The notes under the pieces are model-generated. The model was not told the origin of the DNA, ran no database searches, and saw only the letters and a list, made by a program, of their open reading frames with translations. A stretch of 64,000 nucleotides of DNA from JANMEB01 sp041745295 (lineage in GTDB: Bacteria; Planctomycetota; Planctomycetia; Pirellulales; Pirellulaceae), in NCBI GenBank assembly GCA_041745295.1, contig JBGTJE010000053.1:1-64000 (forward strand), in the 5' to 3' direction. Positions 1-8,585 of the stretch are shown here, piece after piece (the first letter of the stretch is position 1; each line of letters starts with the position of its first letter). Made by a program: the position numbers and the translations under genes.

Positions 1-252
1 CTGCACTTGCACGCGCCGATTGCCGTCCAAGTCATTTCCGCCGGCGCGAGCGGCCCACCGACTCACGTTGCAAGCGGCGACGAACGATCGCGCGTCGCCA
101 GGTGTTGGGGACCGGAACGCATTGAAACCGGCTGGTGGCGCGGCCCGACCGTGCGCCGCGATTATTGGCGCGTCGAGCTGGACAACGGGCGCTGGTTGTG
201 GCTCTTTTGCGATCTCCGTTTACGGCAGTGGTTTTGCCAAGGCGAATTTTGA
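1..252 (+). CDS. C-terminal fragment of ImuB-like Y-family DNA polymerase
   Basis: The frame is open from the window edge and stops at 252, so only the last ~83 residues are present. The segment GPERIETGWWRG, then RRDYWRVEL and a tryptophan-rich WLWLF...WFCQGEF end, matches the small C-terminal domain that closes Y-family polymerases of the ImuB type, proteins that work with DnaE2 and ImuA in damage-induced mutagenesis. The polymerase domain lies outside the window and cannot be checked. It runs in the same direction as gcvT, with 73 bp between them. Family assignment rests on this tail motif only. Confidence 0.7.
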   Translation: MHLHAPIAVQVISAGASGPPTHVASGDERSRVARCWGPERIETGWWRGPTVRRDYWRVELDNGRWLWLFCDLRLRQWFCQGEF

Positions 253-325
253 ACACCACCATGCCCCTGACAAGGCGATCGCGTTCGGCTAAAATACTGA
301 AAATTTCCTTGCCGAGAACGCACCC

Positions 326-1441
326 ATGACTACGGCCCATCTCCTGACCACGCCCATGTTCGATTGGCACACCGCGCACGGGGGCCGGATGGTCGACTTC
401 GCCGGCTGGTCGATGCCGGTGCAATACTCGTCGATCATCGACGAGCATGTCGCGACCCGGACGGCGGCCACTCTGTTCGACGTCTCGCACATGGGCCGCT
501 TTGTGTTTCAAGGACCCGAAGCGGAATTGTTTATCGATTCGCTAACCACGCGCCGCATCGCCGGCATCGAACCCGATCAGATTCGCTACTCGCTCGTCAC
601 GAACGAGGACGGCGGAATCCTCGACGACATTTTGGTCTATCGCTTGCAGCACTCCAACGGCGACCCCTTTTTTGGAATGGTCGTCAACGCGAGCAATCGA
701 ATCAAAATCAAGGAATGGATTTTCCAACATCAAGGGGATCGCGACATCGGGTTTGAGGATCGCACAACCGACACCGGCATGGTCGCCGTGCAAGGTCCCA
801 AGGCGATCGACTTAGTCGCACGATTTACTCCGCTCAACCTATCGGGAATGAAATATTACACCGGCACGCGAACCCAACTGTTTGGCGCAGCGGTCTTGTT
901 GAGCAGAACCGGCTACACCGGCGAGGACGGCTGTGAAATCATCGCCACGGCAGACGACATTCGCATGATTTGGCACGAGCTGTTCGACGCCGGCCAAATG
1001 GTTGGCCTGCGTGCCGCCGGGTTGGGGGCTCGCGATACATTGCGACTCGAAGCGGCGATGCCGCTCTACGGCCATGAATTGTCAGAGGACATCAATCCCG
1101 CCCAAACGGGATTATCCTTTGCGATCCAAGCGAAGGACCGCGAGTTCATCGGACGCGCGGCGATCGTCGCCGCCAAATCCAATCCAACCCTGCCCCAGCG
1201 GGTCGGCCTTGAAGTCCTTGGAAAGCGCGCCGCCCGCGAGGGAAGCGAGATCTTCCGCGGCGAACAGCGAGTTGGAATCGTCACCAGCGGCACGTTTGCC
1301 CCGAGCTTGAATAAGCCGATTGCCATGGGCTATGTCCAGCCAGATTGCACCGCGCCCGGGACGGAAATCGAAGTCGATATCCGCGGCACTCGGCACGCCT
1401 CCCGCATCGTGCCGCTACCCTTTTATACTCGCGCAAAATAA
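326..1441 (+). CDS. gcvT: Aminomethyltransferase, glycine cleavage T protein
   Basis: 371 residues, the usual length. It takes the methylamine group from lipoylated GcvH and passes the one-carbon unit to tetrahydrofolate, releasing ammonia. Visible family motifs are FAGWSMPVQY near the N-terminus, the folate-site region NEDGGILDDILVY, LSRTGYTGEDGCEI and GARDTLRLEAAMPLYGHEL. The ATG at 326 is used; no strong ribosome-binding site precedes it. It is the first gene of a five-gene run (gcvT, gcvH, gcvPA, gcvPB, lipoate ligase) whose members are close or overlapping, so co-transcription is likely. Cytoplasmic. Function is secure from motifs plus context. Confidence 0.96.
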   Translation: MTTAHLLTTPMFDWHTAHGGRMVDFAGWSMPVQYSSIIDEHVATRTAATLFDVSHMGRFVFQGPEAELFIDSLTTRRIAGIEPDQIRYSLVTNEDGGILDDILVYRLQHSNGDPFFGMVVNASNRIKIKEWIFQHQGDRDIGFEDRTTDTGMVAVQGPKAIDLVARFTPLNLSGMKYYTGTRTQLFGAAVLLSRTGYTGEDGCEIIATADDIRMIWHELFDAGQMVGLRAAGLGARDTLRLEAAMPLYGHELSEDINPAQTGLSFAIQAKDREFIGRAAIVAAKSNPTLPQRVGLEVLGKRAAREGSEIFRGEQRVGIVTSGTFAPSLNKPIAMGYVQPDCTAPGTEIEVDIRGTRHASRIVPLPFYTRAK

Positions 1442-1507
1442 TCGCCTCGACCGCAGTGAAGCGAAACCCAAGAGCTCGATCCCATCCCTTTTCATAGGAG
1501 AGTTTCG

Positions 1508-1897
1508 TTGAAGCCAGAAGACCTTTTGTTTATGGAGACGCACGAGTGGGTCCGTATCGACTCTCAAGGCGGCGCCAAAGTCGGCACGGTCGGCATCTCG
1601 GCATTTGCGGTCGAACAATTGACCGACTTGGTGTTCATGGAACTTCCCAAGATTGGCACCAAGGTAAAAGCCGGAGACGAATTCGGTGAAGTCGAATCCG
1701 TGAAAGCGGTCAGCCCGCTGTATTCTCCGATCACCGGGGAAGTCACCGAAGTCAATCTCGCACTCCCCAATCATCTGGAAATTCTCAACAGCGATCCGTA
1801 CGGCCAGGGTTGGATTGCCAAACTCAAAGTCACCGACGAAAGCTCCATCGGCAAGTTGATGGATTACGCAACGTACCAAAAACAATGCGCCAGTTGA
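1508..1897 (+). CDS. gcvH: Glycine cleavage system H protein
   Basis: 129 residues, standard for the lipoyl carrier protein that shuttles the aminomethyl intermediate between the P, T and L proteins. The lipoyl-lysine motif ESVKAVSPLYSPITGEV is present, with Lys66 as the predicted attachment site. The start is TTG at 1508, preceded by AGGAG at 1496-1500 with suitable spacing; no better ATG exists upstream of THEWVR, the conserved N-terminal signature. It sits 66 bp after gcvT and 4 bp before gcvPA. The ligase at the end of the same operon is the likely enzyme that attaches lipoate to it. Confidence 0.97.
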   Translation: MKPEDLLFMETHEWVRIDSQGGAKVGTVGISAFAVEQLTDLVFMELPKIGTKVKAGDEFGEVESVKAVSPLYSPITGEVTEVNLALPNHLEILNSDPYGQGWIAKLKVTDESSIGKLMDYATYQKQCAS

Positions 1898-1901
1898 GAA
1901 C

Positions 1902-3272
1902 ATGCCGTACACATTCAACACTCCCGCAGACGTTGCTGCCATGCTGCAGGCCATCGGCGCGACGTCGGTAGAACAACTGTTCCAGCAGGTCCCCGAAGCG
2001 TTTCGGATGACGCGACCGCTACAGATTGGCCCGGCGCTCGGTGAACTCGAGTTGACTCAACATCTGGCCCGCTTGTCATCGCTGAACGCTCACGCCGGAC
2101 AAAGGGTTTGCTTCTTGGGAGGCGGATGCTATGACCATTTCATTCCAGCCGCCGTCGACGCGTTGGCCTCGCGGGGCGAATTCTATACTTCGTACACTCC
2201 GTATCAGCCGGAAGTCAGCCAAGGCAATTTGCAGGCGATCTTCGAGTATCAATCGATGATCTGCCAGCTCACCGGAATGGATGTCTCCAACGCCAGTTTG
2301 TACGACGGGGGAACGGCCACGGTCGAAGCCGTGCTAATGAGCATCGCCGCGCTCGATCGCCGACGCAAAGTCATTGTCTGTCACACGGTGCACCCCGAAT
2401 TCCGGCAAGTCATCGAAACGTATTTGGAAAACTTCGAAACCGAAGTCGTCACGATCCCACACGACGGCGGCACTACCGACTTGTCGCAACTCGCGACCGC
2501 GGTGGACGACCAAACCGCCTGCGTCGTCTTGCAGCATCCAAACTTTTTCGGATGTCTCGAGCAGGCCGCGGCGATCGCCGAAATCGCCCACCGAAAGGGG
2601 GCCTTGTTGGTTCAAGTCTTTGATCCAACAAGCCTTGGCATCCTGAAGAATCCCCGCCAACTCGGCGCCGATATCGCCGTCGCCGAAGGGCAGTGCCTGG
2701 GCAATCCGATGGCCTATGGAGGACCCTATCTGGGGATCTTGGCGGCCCGTGATGAGTTCATTCGCCGCATGCCGGGCCGAATCGCTGGGCAAACGGTCGG
2801 GGCCGGGGGTCAGCGTTGCTGGGTACTCACCCTGCAAACCCGCGAGCAGCATATTCGCCGCGACAAGGCGACCAGCAATATTTGCACAAACCAAGGACTG
2901 TTTGCCTTGCGATCGAGCATTTACCTGGCGTTGATGGGACCAAGCGGAATGCGCCAATTGGGCGAGCTCTGCGTGCGCAAAGCCAATTACGCCGCCAGCC
3001 GCCTTTGCGCGAAGTCGCGATTGGAACGCGCATTCGATGTGCCATTCTTCAAGGAATTTGTGGTCCGTGACGGCGACGACAAAGTCGCTCGATTATTGGA
3101 GCAGGGCGAAGATGCCGGATTCTTCGCCGGGATTGAACTCGAGCGCTGGTATCCGGATCTGCACGATTGCTTTTTGGTCGCGGTGACGGAAAAACGAACG
3201 CGCGCAGAAATTGATGCCCTTGCCGATGTCTTAGTAGGAACTTTACGAAACACGGAAACCGTCCATGCGTAA
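1902..3272 (+). CDS. gcvPA: Glycine dehydrogenase (decarboxylating) subunit 1
   Basis: 456 residues, the size of the alpha subunit of the two-subunit P protein. With GcvPB it decarboxylates glycine and loads the aminomethyl group on GcvH. Family signatures are FLGGGCYDHFIPAAVD and the stretch YTPYQPEVSQGNLQ, followed by the MTGLDVSNASLYDG-like segment (TGMDVSNASLYDGGTA). This subunit lacks the PLP lysine, which is in GcvPB. The start ATG at 1902 is 4 bp after the gcvH stop, and its 3' end overlaps gcvPB by 8 bp, which suggests translational coupling that would keep the two subunits stoichiometric. Confidence 0.96.
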   Translation: MPYTFNTPADVAAMLQAIGATSVEQLFQQVPEAFRMTRPLQIGPALGELELTQHLARLSSLNAHAGQRVCFLGGGCYDHFIPAAVDALASRGEFYTSYTPYQPEVSQGNLQAIFEYQSMICQLTGMDVSNASLYDGGTATVEAVLMSIAALDRRRKVIVCHTVHPEFRQVIETYLENFETEVVTIPHDGGTTDLSQLATAVDDQTACVVLQHPNFFGCLEQAAAIAEIAHRKGALLVQVFDPTSLGILKNPRQLGADIAVAEGQCLGNPMAYGGPYLGILAARDEFIRRMPGRIAGQTVGAGGQRCWVLTLQTREQHIRRDKATSNICTNQGLFALRSSIYLALMGPSGMRQLGELCVRKANYAASRLCAKSRLERAFDVPFFKEFVVRDGDDKVARLLEQGEDAGFFAGIELERWYPDLHDCFLVAVTEKRTRAEIDALADVLVGTLRNTETVHA

Positions 3273-4725
3273 TCGACTTGCGACCAACTTACTGTCGGAA
3301 TTATCTAAGCCCGGGCGGCAGGGCGTCCGTTTACCGAACCCGGACGTATTTGCAGATGAATCGCTGAGTGATTTAATTCCGCGCGAGCAATTGGCAGACG
3401 CGCCTCCACCGCTGCCCGAGTTGTCGGAGCCCGACGTCGTTCGGCACTACACAAACCTGTCGACACTCAACATGTCCGTCGACACGCATTTTTATCCGCT
3501 CGGTTCGTGCACGATGAAGTACAACCCCAAGCGCAATGAGCGCATCGCGGCTCTGCCCGCCGTGGCCGAACTCCATCCCTATCAATCGGAACGAACGCTC
3601 CAAGGGTTGCTTGCGCTGCTTTACGAAGTCCAGGAGATCTTGGCGGAGATTTCCGGCTTACCCGCCGTCTCGTTGCAGCCGGCGGCCGGCGCGCATGGTG
3701 AATTCACCGCGCTGCTGACTGCCGCAGCGTACTTTCGCGACAAGGGCCAACCGCGGACCAAAGTCCTTTCCCCGGATAGCGCGCACGGCACGAATCCGGC
3801 CAGCGCAATGATGGCGGGCTTTGAAGCCGTGACGATTAGGAGCACCGCCAACGGCCAGGTGGATTTGGAACACCTCAAGTCCGAACTCGACGAACGCATC
3901 GCGGTATTCATGATCACGAACCCTAATACCTTGGGAATGTTCGACCGACAGATGGGCGAGATCGCCAAGCTCGTTCACGGCGCCGGGGGGCTGATTTATT
4001 TGGACGGCGCCAACATGAACGCGATTTTGGGTATTGCGCGACCGGGCGATTTCGGCGCGGACATGATGCACTTTAATCCGCATAAAACTTTTAGCGGACC
4101 TCACGGAGGCGGCGGGCCTGGCGCCGGACCGATTTGCGTTACTCCGGCGCTGGGTCCGTATCTGCCGTCGCCGATCGTCGCGCGTGACGGGGAACGCTAT
4201 CGGTTGGATTATGACCGTCCCAAATCGATCGGTCGGGTCCGCAGTTTCTTTGGCAACACGGGCGTCCTCGTGCGCGCGTATTGCTACATCCGAACGCACG
4301 GCCCGGAGGGACTCAAGCGAGTCTCCGAACAAGCCGTGCTCAACGCGAATTATTTACTCAATCGCGTCAAGCACATTTTGCCGGTGCCCCAAGGTGATCG
4401 CTGCATGCACGAATTCGTCGCATCGGCCGCCGCGCTCAAGAAGGAAAAAGGCATTTCGGCGATGGATATTGCCAAGCGACTCCTCGATTTCGGCTTTCAC
4501 GCCCCGACGGTTTATTTTCCTCTCACAGTTCCCGAAGCCTTGATGATTGAGCCGACGGAAACCGAGAGCAAAGAGACGCTGGATGCCTTTGCCGAAGCCC
4601 TGTTCCGCATCACCGAAGAATCGGCCGAGGCGCTGCACGACGCGCCGACGTCCACCCTCATCCGCCGCCCCAACGAAGTCCAAGCCGCCCGCCATCCGAT
4701 CGTGAAATGGACCAAGCCCGATTGA
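3265..4725 (+). CDS. gcvPB: Glycine dehydrogenase (decarboxylating) subunit 2
   Basis: 486 residues, typical of the PLP-binding beta subunit of the split P protein. The cofactor lysine lies in HFNPHKTFSGPHGGGGPGAG (Lys274). Other family hallmarks are FYPLGSCTMKYNPK near the N-terminus, ISGLPAVSLQPAAGAHGE, and DSAHGTNPASA. The start overlaps the gcvPA stop by 8 bp and its own end overlaps the lipoate ligase start by 19 bp, so translation of three genes is chained. It forms a heterotetramer with GcvPA in characterised systems; that quaternary state is known for the family, not seen here. Confidence 0.97.
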   Translation: MRNRLATNLLSELSKPGRQGVRLPNPDVFADESLSDLIPREQLADAPPPLPELSEPDVVRHYTNLSTLNMSVDTHFYPLGSCTMKYNPKRNERIAALPAVAELHPYQSERTLQGLLALLYEVQEILAEISGLPAVSLQPAAGAHGEFTALLTAAAYFRDKGQPRTKVLSPDSAHGTNPASAMMAGFEAVTIRSTANGQVDLEHLKSELDERIAVFMITNPNTLGMFDRQMGEIAKLVHGAGGLIYLDGANMNAILGIARPGDFGADMMHFNPHKTFSGPHGGGGPGAGPICVTPALGPYLPSPIVARDGERYRLDYDRPKSIGRVRSFFGNTGVLVRAYCYIRTHGPEGLKRVSEQAVLNANYLLNRVKHILPVPQGDRCMHEFVASAAALKKEKGISAMDIAKRLLDFGFHAPTVYFPLTVPEALMIEPTETESKETLDAFAEALFRITEESAEALHDAPTSTLIRRPNEVQAARHPIVKWTKPD

Positions 4726-5447
4726 TCGACGATCCAGCTCGGGAGGGCAGCTGGAACATGGCCGTCGACCAGGCCTTGTTGACGAGCGCAAATACCGACG
4801 GCCAAGTCACGTTGCGATTCTATCGCTGGTCTCCGGCGACGCTCTCGCTCGGCTATTTTCAAATTGCCGAACAACGCTGCGAACACCCGCCCAGTTCGCG
4901 TTGCGAATGGGTGCGCCGTACCACGGGCGGTGGAGCCATCCTCCACGATCGAGAGCTGACGTATAGCCTATGCGTTCCTTGCACGAATCGCTTATCCGCC
5001 TCGCATCGAGAGCTTTATCATCAAGTGCACGGTGCCGTGATCGAAGCGTTGCGCGATTGGAGGATCGAGGCCTCACTCTACGCCAGCCGCGAAAAAGCCC
5101 CCGCAAAACTTTCATTCTTATGCTTTCAGCGACGCTCGCCCGGCGACATTGTCTTGCAGGACGTCAAGATCTGCGGCAGCGCGCAGCGACGGTTGAATGC
5201 TGCAATTTTGCAACACGGTAGCATCCTCTTAGCGTGTTCCGAATTCGCCCCCGAGTTGCCAGGAGTCCACGACGTCGCCGGATTCAATGTCCCCGCGGCC
5301 TCCTTCCAACGGCGACTGACGGAACGCTTGAGCGAAAGGTTACAACTGGCATTTCAGCCGTCACAGCTTGACGAACGGGAACAGTTTATCAGCCGAGAAA
5401 TCCAGCAAAGACAGTTTGCACAGCACGACTGGAATTATCGCCGATAG
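4707..5447 (+). CDS. Lipoate-protein ligase family protein
   Basis: 246 residues, cytoplasmic, of the BPL/LplA/LipB fold that transfers a lipoyl or octanoyl group to an apo-protein lysine. The N-terminus GSWNMAVDQALL, the segment RFYRWSPATLSLGYFQ, the RRTTGGGAILHDRELTYS stretch and KICGSAQRR, in which Lys154 is the expected catalytic lysine, identify the family. Its ATG lies inside the last codons of gcvPB. Position at the end of the gcv operon implies that GcvH is its substrate. Whether it uses free lipoate (LplA type) or octanoyl-ACP (LipM type) cannot be decided from sequence, so no symbol is given. Confidence 0.88.
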   Translation: MDQARLIDDPAREGSWNMAVDQALLTSANTDGQVTLRFYRWSPATLSLGYFQIAEQRCEHPPSSRCEWVRRTTGGGAILHDRELTYSLCVPCTNRLSASHRELYHQVHGAVIEALRDWRIEASLYASREKAPAKLSFLCFQRRSPGDIVLQDVKICGSAQRRLNAAILQHGSILLACSEFAPELPGVHDVAGFNVPAASFQRRLTERLSERLQLAFQPSQLDEREQFISREIQQRQFAQHDWNYRR

Positions 5448-5492
5448 ACACGGCAGTCACCGCGAATTACTATGATTTTATAAGTCTAGAGA

Positions 5493-5522
5493 TTGCATTT
5501 GACAGTCCGCGGTCGTTATAAT
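5493..5522 (+). promoter_or_regulatory. Candidate sigma-70-type promoter before the FHA gene
   Basis: A perfect -10 hexamer TATAAT at 5517-5522 is 18 bp from TTGCAT at 5493-5498, a two-mismatch -35. It lies 76 bp before the FHA start in an AT-rich stretch. A TTGACA at 5500 also exists but is only ~12 bp from the -10, too close to be the partner. Confidence 0.4.
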
Positions 5523-5597
5523 TCCAATGGGCAGTTTTTTCTCGAACGGAATTTGTTGGCAACTAGCAATTGTCAATGACATAGGCAGGAGTTCCGG

Positions 5598-6296
5598 ATG
5601 CAAGTTTCCTTGAAGGTTATCGGGGGCAAGAACGACGGTCGATTGATTAACATCTCTGTCGCCGAGTTCGTTATCGGTCGAAGCGAGGAAGCTCATTTGC
5701 GACCGTCCAGCGACCTGATCAGTCGTCAACATTGCGCTATCAAGATCGACAACGGGCGGGTCACTGTCGAAGACATGGGCAGCCGCAACGGTACGTTCAT
5801 CAATGAACAACAATTGAGTCAGCCGCATGTCGTTAAAGTCGGCGACGTCTTACGGGTCGGACGATTGCAGTTCGAGATGATCGTCGATCATGTCCAACCG
5901 GGAATTAAGAAGCCGAAAGTCAATCTCGTTTCGGAGGCTGCTGCCCGAACTGCCGCGGGAACCAAAGAGGAAATGATCGACGAGTCGATCACGGATTGGT
6001 TGTCGCAATCCCCCGAAAACCAAAGCCAATCGACCGCCATGTTCGACACGCGACAATTCAATTTGGATGAAACCAAGTATCGGATCGATGCTGACCAAAA
6101 ATCGCCGATCGCGAACATCGCGCGCCCTTCCGACTCGCAACCTATCGAAGAGCAGAAGACCGATCCCAGCAGCGGAATCTTCGGAATGGGCAAAAAGAAA
6201 AACGTGAAAAAACTCCCCCCGAAACAACGGGAGAGCACCGAAAATACGACCGATGCCGCCGGCGATGTGCTGCGGCGATTTTTCAACCAGCGCTAG
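5598..6296 (+). CDS. FHA domain-containing protein
   Basis: 232 residues. An N-terminal forkhead-associated domain spans about residues 5-95, with the phosphothreonine-binding motifs GRS (in FVIGRSEEAHLR), SRQHC, and DMGSRNGTFINE. The C-terminal half is polar and of low complexity, ending in DVLRRFFNQR; no membrane segment is visible. FHA domains bind phosphothreonine, so the protein probably senses Ser/Thr kinase signalling, but no kinase lies nearby. The ATG at 5598 has AGGAG nine bases upstream (5587-5591). It has its own putative promoter and is separated by 150 bp from the gcv operon. Confidence 0.9.
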   Translation: MQVSLKVIGGKNDGRLINISVAEFVIGRSEEAHLRPSSDLISRQHCAIKIDNGRVTVEDMGSRNGTFINEQQLSQPHVVKVGDVLRVGRLQFEMIVDHVQPGIKKPKVNLVSEAAARTAAGTKEEMIDESITDWLSQSPENQSQSTAMFDTRQFNLDETKYRIDADQKSPIANIARPSDSQPIEEQKTDPSSGIFGMGKKKNVKKLPPKQRESTENTTDAAGDVLRRFFNQR

Positions 6297-6530
6297 GGTG
6301 GCCTATACGGCTCGTTTCCGCGTTGTCGGTGTGGTCCGCATCGGCTTTTTGTTGCAGGATTCCCGCGCTGCGGGGCCAAACCCAAGAATGTCTCTCCTCC
6401 GGCGAATAATTCCGGGTTGGCAGAGTCTCGGCGCTATTTCCCGATCAGAGCCCAGCCTTCCCGACTTGGATTTTCTCAAAGTTGACTCGCACTTCTGAAA
6501 CTTAGGTGTTGGTCGCACGGTAAGCTATTT

Positions 6531-7109
6531 GTGCAAGCGAGGGGCCCAATCTTGCAAGCTGAATTTCGACTGCTCGTCCGCGAATGCCTCGCTGGGCATC
6601 CGATCGCATTACGGAACTTGGTCCAACAATTTGAGCACCAGGTCTTCGGGCTATGTTTTCGTATGCTACGCCATCGGCAGGATGCGGAAGACGCAGTGCA
6701 AGAGACTTTTGTTCGCGTCATCAAAAACCTGCATCGTTGGGATCCAGATCGCGAATTTGAGCCCTGGCTGCTCACAATCGCCGGAAATCGTTGCCGCTCG
6801 AGATTGGCGCAACGGTATTCGCGATCTCAGCCGCAGTCACTCGATTATCCCGTCGCCGATCGTTCCCATTTGGAAAACGACAAGAACCAATTGGCGGAGG
6901 AAATCGATTTGGCGATCGGCGAATTGCGCGAACAACACAAAGCCTGCTTCTTGATGTTTCATCAATCGGAGATGCCGTACGCGGAAATCGCCTTGAAGCT
7001 GGGCGTGCCCCTGGGCACAGTCAAGACTTGGGTCCACCGTGCCCGATATGAAGTAATCCGGCGCTTGCGCCACCGAGGAGTCATTGCGGATGAACTGCCA
7101 ACAGTTTGA
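6531..7109 (+). CDS. ECF-type RNA polymerase sigma factor
   Basis: 192 residues. Region 2 is seen at about 25-90 (LVQQFEHQVFGLCFRMLRH followed by DAEDAVQETFVRV and FEPWLLTIAGNRCRSRL) and region 4 at 140-180 (YAEIALKLGVPLGTVKTWVHRARYEV, the helix-turn-helix that reads the -35 box). The start is GTG at 6531. The stop overlaps the next gene, an anti-sigma factor, by about 20 bp, the classic arrangement of an ECF sigma with its regulator. Which stress it answers to is not shown by the sequence. Confidence 0.92.
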   Translation: MQARGPILQAEFRLLVRECLAGHPIALRNLVQQFEHQVFGLCFRMLRHRQDAEDAVQETFVRVIKNLHRWDPDREFEPWLLTIAGNRCRSRLAQRYSRSQPQSLDYPVADRSHLENDKNQLAEEIDLAIGELREQHKACFLMFHQSEMPYAEIALKLGVPLGTVKTWVHRARYEVIRRLRHRGVIADELPTV

Positions 7110-7731
7110 ATCCCGAATTCAACAACTGCTCGACGAACGCCAGGGTTTGCTCGGCGACGCGCGGCTCGCCGAACATCAGCGACATTGTCCGGCATGTCAA
7201 AACAAACTGCGCCAATTTGCGATACTTGAAACACACTTTGGTTCCTTGCAATCCCAAGTCAGCGCTCGTTTGAGCGACGTTGAATCGACTCGGTCAAACG
7301 AATTTGCGGTTCCGATAAAGCGAACGTACGCCGAAGGTCGTCGTCGTCTCGCATTCGCCGCCGTTGCCGCTGCGCTGCTGGCGATTGCCATCCCCGTATT
7401 CAACTTCAGTCCCAACGCTTCCCATACCCCGGTGGCGGTTATCAGGCCCATCTCAATCGCCCCCGCATTCACCTCGTCGCAACTCACCGGTGAAGTTCCG
7501 TGGCAGCAAGTGTTGGCGACGATCGAGGATCTGCCGCGCCGACTCGAAAGCTTGGGACCGGTGTATCTTTGCACGGCGCAAATGACCGGAGTTTCATCGC
7601 TCACGTCCTCGTTGAACCTGACCGTCGACCTTTTGTGGTACCAGCTGGGACGCGAGCAACCATGGAAGGACCCAGGCGATGACTCGCATGGTCGGTACGA
7701 AAAGGCTTGTTCTCTCTCGCAAACCGCCTAA
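7090..7731 (+). CDS. Zinc-finger anti-sigma factor, membrane anchored
   Basis: About 213 residues from the ATG at 7090, which has GAGGAG at 7076-7081; a TTG at 7084 is a weaker alternative. The N-terminus has the zinc-binding anti-sigma signature H-x3-C-x2-C (HQRHCPAC, residues about 32-39). A single hydrophobic segment FAAVAAALLAIAIPVFNF at about residues 92-110 would place the finger in the cytoplasm and the remaining ~100 residues outside. It overlaps the ECF sigma gene and is expected to hold that sigma at the membrane. The C-terminal domain is not recognised. Confidence 0.82.
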   Translation: MNCQQFESRIQQLLDERQGLLGDARLAEHQRHCPACQNKLRQFAILETHFGSLQSQVSARLSDVESTRSNEFAVPIKRTYAEGRRRLAFAAVAAALLAIAIPVFNFSPNASHTPVAVIRPISIAPAFTSSQLTGEVPWQQVLATIEDLPRRLESLGPVYLCTAQMTGVSSLTSSLNLTVDLLWYQLGREQPWKDPGDDSHGRYEKACSLSQTA

Positions 7732-7976
7732 CGAAACTTCGTCAACGTATTGACCTAGCCACGCGGACTAGGCTGGCGCGCCATAACGTGCGCAACCGAC
7801 ACGATCGGTTGGCACGGAACATTGGTTAGCCTGACCCTATCTTTCTTGATCGGAATACTTTCGCTGACCCGCCATGTCACCGTAACCGGTGTATCTTTTG
7901 GTCAACCGCCGACTGCCGCTCGCGACAGCTTTCCCTCAACCACCTGCCAATTCACTCTGTGATGGAGATTCTCTTA

Positions 7977-8309
7977 ATGGCGCGACAACCTTCCACCAAA
8001 GTTAATGAATCCGGCCGGCGCAAAACCGAAGATCGCCGCAAAATGGAATTGCCCGTGGCGCTCGAACGGCGCAAAGTGCAACGCAGACGCCAAATCGATC
8101 CGACCACGTGCGAACGGGAATATAGCGACGAAGAAGTCGAGTTCATGCAGGCAATCGATCAATACAAACGCGACAACGGCCGCATGTTTCCGACTTGCAG
8201 CGAAATCCTGGAAGTCCTCCGCAAGATTGGCTACATCAAAATGCCGGTGCAAACCGGAGGGAACGCGACGACTCCCGACTTGAATCAAGGCCAAAACAAT
8301 ATCGCCTAA
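7977..8309 (+). CDS. Small charged protein, function unknown
   Basis: 110 residues from the ATG at 7977, chosen because GGAG at 7964-7967 is correctly spaced; in-frame GTG 7959 and ATG 7962 are alternatives. The first ~45 residues are very basic (GRRKTEDRRK, ERRKVQRRRQ), and the second half EEVEFMQAIDQYKRDNGRMF then PTCSEILEVLRKIGY looks like a short helical DNA-contact or recruitment module. The protein is cytoplasmic by composition. The monocistronic layout, with a strong terminator 55 bp downstream, argues for a real, expressed gene. The family is one I associate with planctomycetes but cannot name. Confidence 0.75.
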   Translation: MARQPSTKVNESGRRKTEDRRKMELPVALERRKVQRRRQIDPTTCEREYSDEEVEFMQAIDQYKRDNGRMFPTCSEILEVLRKIGYIKMPVQTGGNATTPDLNQGQNNIA

Positions 8310-8363
8310 CGCCCTTTTTGCGCGTTAGTCTGTTCCCAAATCTGCGGAGACCCGCGGTTCGCC

Positions 8364-8398
8364 AAATACGTAGCGCTTTTGCGCTACGTATTTTTTTT
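8364..8398 (+). terminator. Rho-independent terminator
   Basis: A perfect 13-bp stem (AAATACGTAGCGC at 8364-8376 with its complement at 8381-8393), a TTTT loop and a run of T to 8398. It follows the small charged protein and is the clearest intrinsic terminator in the window. The stem plus flanking A/T tracts could work in both directions. Confidence 0.9.
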
Positions 8399-8585
8399 GG
8401 TTGCTTGAGTTGCTAGCAGTATGATGACCGGTGACCGCAGACCCGGACCAGCAAAACCCTCTCCACGTTGCAGTCATGGGGTTCGCCCAAAGTATTCTTG
8501 TGTGCCACTGGCCTTGTCAAGTTTTGCCGATTTTCCTAACTTTCGCCGCCAGCGTCTTCGGCAGCGCAGTTCAGGATCGGATTTG

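Noticed and set aside
5500..5522. TTGACA ... TATAAT as a promoter pair
   Set aside because: The spacer is about 12 bp, too short for sigma-70; the TTGCAT seven bases upstream is the better -35.
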